The translations under genes were made by a program, and so were the position numbers. The notes below the pieces were generated by a model. The model saw only the letters and a program-made list of their open reading frames with translations, searched no databases and was not told the origin of the DNA. Shown in pieces: positions 62,214 to 64,000 of a stretch of 64,000 nt of DNA; the first letter of the stretch is position 1, and each line of letters begins with the position of its first letter. The stretch covers positions 18,696 to 82,695 of the IMG/VR virus record IMGVR_UViG_3300024264_002221. One strand, given 5' to 3'. The stretch comes from a virus.

Positions 62214-64000
62214 CTATTTCTTTAGTTTAGATTCGAGTTCTTCTACTCTTGCAATTAATTCTTTATTTGATTGTATTAATAGTGCTGTTAGTTTTTCATA
62301 CTTAACACCTTTATAACCATCACCTCTCGTTCCAACAAGTTCAGGTAAAACTTCTTCTATTTCTTGTGCAATAACACCCACATCATGACCATTGTTATTT
62401 CTTGAGTTTGAGTTCCAATCGAACTCATAACCACCAATCATTTTTATCTTATCAATTGCATTTTCAATAGGTTTAATATTGTCTTTCAATCTCTTATCGG
62501 ATGCGTAGTATGCAATAACGTCTCCCGTTACACGTAAAGTGTCGTCTACAGTTACTACACCTGAAGAATTAACAGTTAAGATTGGTATACCCGATATGTC
62601 GGATACTTCAAATATGTCCCCTATTAAACTATCTGTTATTGAGAATAACTGACCACTTGTACCTTGTACCTCGAATACTGTTTCACCCGAAGTCGTACCT
62701 TCAACATATAATGGTGTGTCACTTGGGTTTGTTATCAACTCACCTTCACCGATTGATAGTGATTTCGCAATAACCATCTTACCTTGAGTAGTAAGTGATG
62801 CCGCTCCTTGGTCATCGGTATGTGAAGTATCTCCCCACCACCAACCTCTACCGTCGGTGTTACTCATTTGGAATGACATTGCGTATTCACCTGATCCTAT
62901 ATGACCATAATCATACCCACTCTTCATACCAATCGAATACTCACTTGAATCCCAAACTCTAAGTTTATCTCTACTTTGAGAACTGTATCCAGTAATAAGA
63001 CCTATGTTGTATCTCGTACTCGTTGCGAATCTCGCCGCTGCGAATGTACCACTTGTAATATCACTCGCCGCGTGTGTGTGTGATGAAGATGCATAACCAC
63101 CACTTGCGTGGTCACCCCATCCGTATGCCTCATTCCATTTCTCAGAAGTTCCGTGTGATGTTGTAGTTATAGTACCATCGGTCCATATACCACGACCTAT
63201 TGCTGTTTTGGTGACACCGTTATCCATTATCAATAGTTGGTGTGCTAAACCTGATTTAGATTGTCCACCAACATTTGTATGTGTAAACGCTAAACCATAT
63301 AAATTACCTGAAGTTGTACCGTCATCAGAGAGGTTATATGAAGTACCCATAGACCAAACGTGTTGGTATCGTGATGCTGAGTATAAACCATAAACACCAC
63401 GTCCGTAGTTATTTGCAACTAACGCTTTTTGAGTACCCATTGTAATAGTTCCTGTGAATGAATCCGCCGTATCACTTCTTAAGAACTGAGTTGAATCTAA
63501 TGAGTCTAAAGTATCAGCATTACCACCATTCGGTGATGTTATATAACCAGCATTTGCGTGGTTACCCCATCCATATGCTGAGTTCCAATTACCTGAGTTT
63601 CCTCCTGATGCTGTTACAGTACCTTCTACGATAATACTGTTCGATCCGGCCACTCCACCTACTGTCATTATTAGACCTTCATTACCGTTACCATTACCGG
63701 TATTATCAGTATCTGTTGTTGGTGAGTTATTATAGAATCTTGTACCACCATATGCGGCACCTATTCTAATTCCTGTGTGGTAACCAATGATAAGATCCGA
63801 ATAATTAGGTGAAGACCAACCAGTATTAGCTATGTCAACCCCCATTGAATAGTGGTTATTCCCGAAAGTAGTACCACCACCACCACTATGGAAAGTGAAT
63901 TTTGACCCACTTGCTAAAGTTACGTTAGTGTCTCTTCTCATGAAAGTACCACTGTCAATACCATCGAGTTTGTCTGAATCTGCCGCTTTACCACCAATTG
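62214..64000 (-). CDS. Tail fibre with C-terminal S74 intramolecular chaperone (5' part beyond window)
   Basis: The frame is open to the right edge; residues upstream of the internal Met at 63941 read ADSDKLDGIDSGTFMRRDTN, so the true start is outside the window. The visible part has the AYGWG repeats (near 63566 and 63115), LFSITDSLIGDIFEVSD and then the S74 domain: SDKRLKDNIKPIENAIDKIK, FDWNSNSRNNNGHDVGVIAQ and EIEEVLPELV, ending with a coiled coil. S74 domains fold trimeric fibres and are then cut off by themselves at the Ser of the SDKRLK motif. It shares repeat modules with the giant fibre. Confidence 0.93.
   Translation of the reverse strand, partial: IGGKAADSDKLDGIDSGTFMRRDTNVTLASGSKFTFHSGGGGTTFGNNHYSMGVDIANTGWSSPNYSDLIIGYHTGIRIGAAYGGTRFYNNSPTTDTDNTGNGNGNEGLIMTVGGVAGSNSIIVEGTVTASGGNSGNWNSAYGWGNHANAGYITSPNGGNADTLDSLDSTQFLRSDTADSFTGTITMGTQKALVANNYGRGVYGLYSASRYQHVWSMGTSYNLSDDGTTSGNLYGLAFTHTNVGGQSKSGLAHQLLIMDNGVTKTAIGRGIWTDGTITTTSHGTSEKWNEAYGWGDHASGGYASSSHTHAASDITSGTFAAARFATSTRYNIGLITGYSSQSRDKLRVWDSSEYSIGMKSGYDYGHIGSGEYAMSFQMSNTDGRGWWWGDTSHTDDQGAASLTTQGKMVIAKSLSIGEGELITNPSDTPLYVEGTTSGETVFEVQGTSGQLFSITDSLIGDIFEVSDISGIPILTVNSSGVVTVDDTLRVTGDVIAYYASDKRLKDNIKPIENAIDKIKMIGGYEFDWNSNSRNNNGHDVGVIAQEIEEVLPELVGTRGDGYKGVKYEKLTALLIQSNKELIARVEELESKLKK

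Noticed and set aside
1-64000. tRNA genes, CRISPR arrays, insertion sequences, integrase or att sites
   Set aside because: Reading by eye, I saw no cloverleaf-like segments, no regular repeat-spacer array, no transposase and no integrase. A tRNA search program would be needed to exclude a divergent tRNA.

Overview
The window is about 64 kb of AT-rich DNA that reads as part of the genome of a large tailed phage, most likely an uncultured marine myovirus. The evidence is a 3,305-residue tail fibre, a fibre ending in an S74-type intramolecular chaperone, two families of tandem tail-fibre paralogs, closely packed genes with 1-, 4- and 8-base overlaps, and many small phage-type genes. I see no capsid, portal, terminase, polymerase, integrase, tRNA or CRISPR array. 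A Bacteroidota (flavobacterial) host is inferred, not proven. Start codons are preceded by A/T-rich leaders rather than purine-rich Shine-Dalgarno sequences. The phage also carries an outer-membrane protein with a signal peptide cut before Gln and an EVVVTA segment like that near the N-terminus of Bacteroidota TonB-dependent receptors.

Layout. (1) 1-11,900, mostly minus strand: an acidic protein cut by the window edge, an RmlC-type sugar epimerase, a run of Cys-rich proteins (1,442-4,109), a 525-residue probable virion protein, an A-type Fe-S carrier, a PcfJ-like protein, an Smr protein, a hot-dog thioesterase, thymidylate synthase, a GNAT-like protein, a small membrane protein, DUF192 and a DNA-methyltransferase-like protein. 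(2) 12,057-18,539, plus strand: a small GCGC protein with its own terminator, then an operon of a ribbon-helix-helix protein, two GT-B glycosyltransferases, an NAD-dependent sugar epimerase, two GT-A glycosyltransferases and a DUF3431 protein. (3) 18,541-25,097, minus: a DUF401-like inner-membrane protein overlapping the outer-membrane protein, a methyltransferase / U32-like / radical-SAM trio, and two probable virion-associated proteins. (4) 25,158-38,485, minus: three tandem fibre paralogs and the giant fibre. (5) 38,577-53,804, minus: a compact glycan-type cassette with an SGNH hydrolase, glycosyltransferases, a carbamoyltransferase with a coupled 39-residue basic peptide, a nucleotide-sugar dehydrogenase, three related putative transferases, a radical-SAM protein, two GT7-LamG fusions and a methyltransferase. 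(6) 53,843-64,000, minus: six LamG-type tail proteins mixed with small genes and one glycosyltransferase, ending in the S74 fibre, which continues past the right edge.

How it may fit together (inference). Regions 4 and 6 supply the host-recognition apparatus. Region 5 lies between them and region 2 is a second sugar-transfer operon. The sugar-transfer, carbamoylation, dehydrogenase, methyltransferase and esterase genes could build or modify glycans on the virion fibres or on the infected cell. The OMP/DUF401 pair may remodel the host envelope or its uptake. The best candidates for undescribed biology are the OMP/transporter pair, the methyltransferase/U32/radical-SAM trio, the GT7-LamG fusions, the carbamoyltransferase with its small peptide, the cupredoxin-like domain inside the giant fibre, and the ILEI/FAM3-like domain in one LamG protein.
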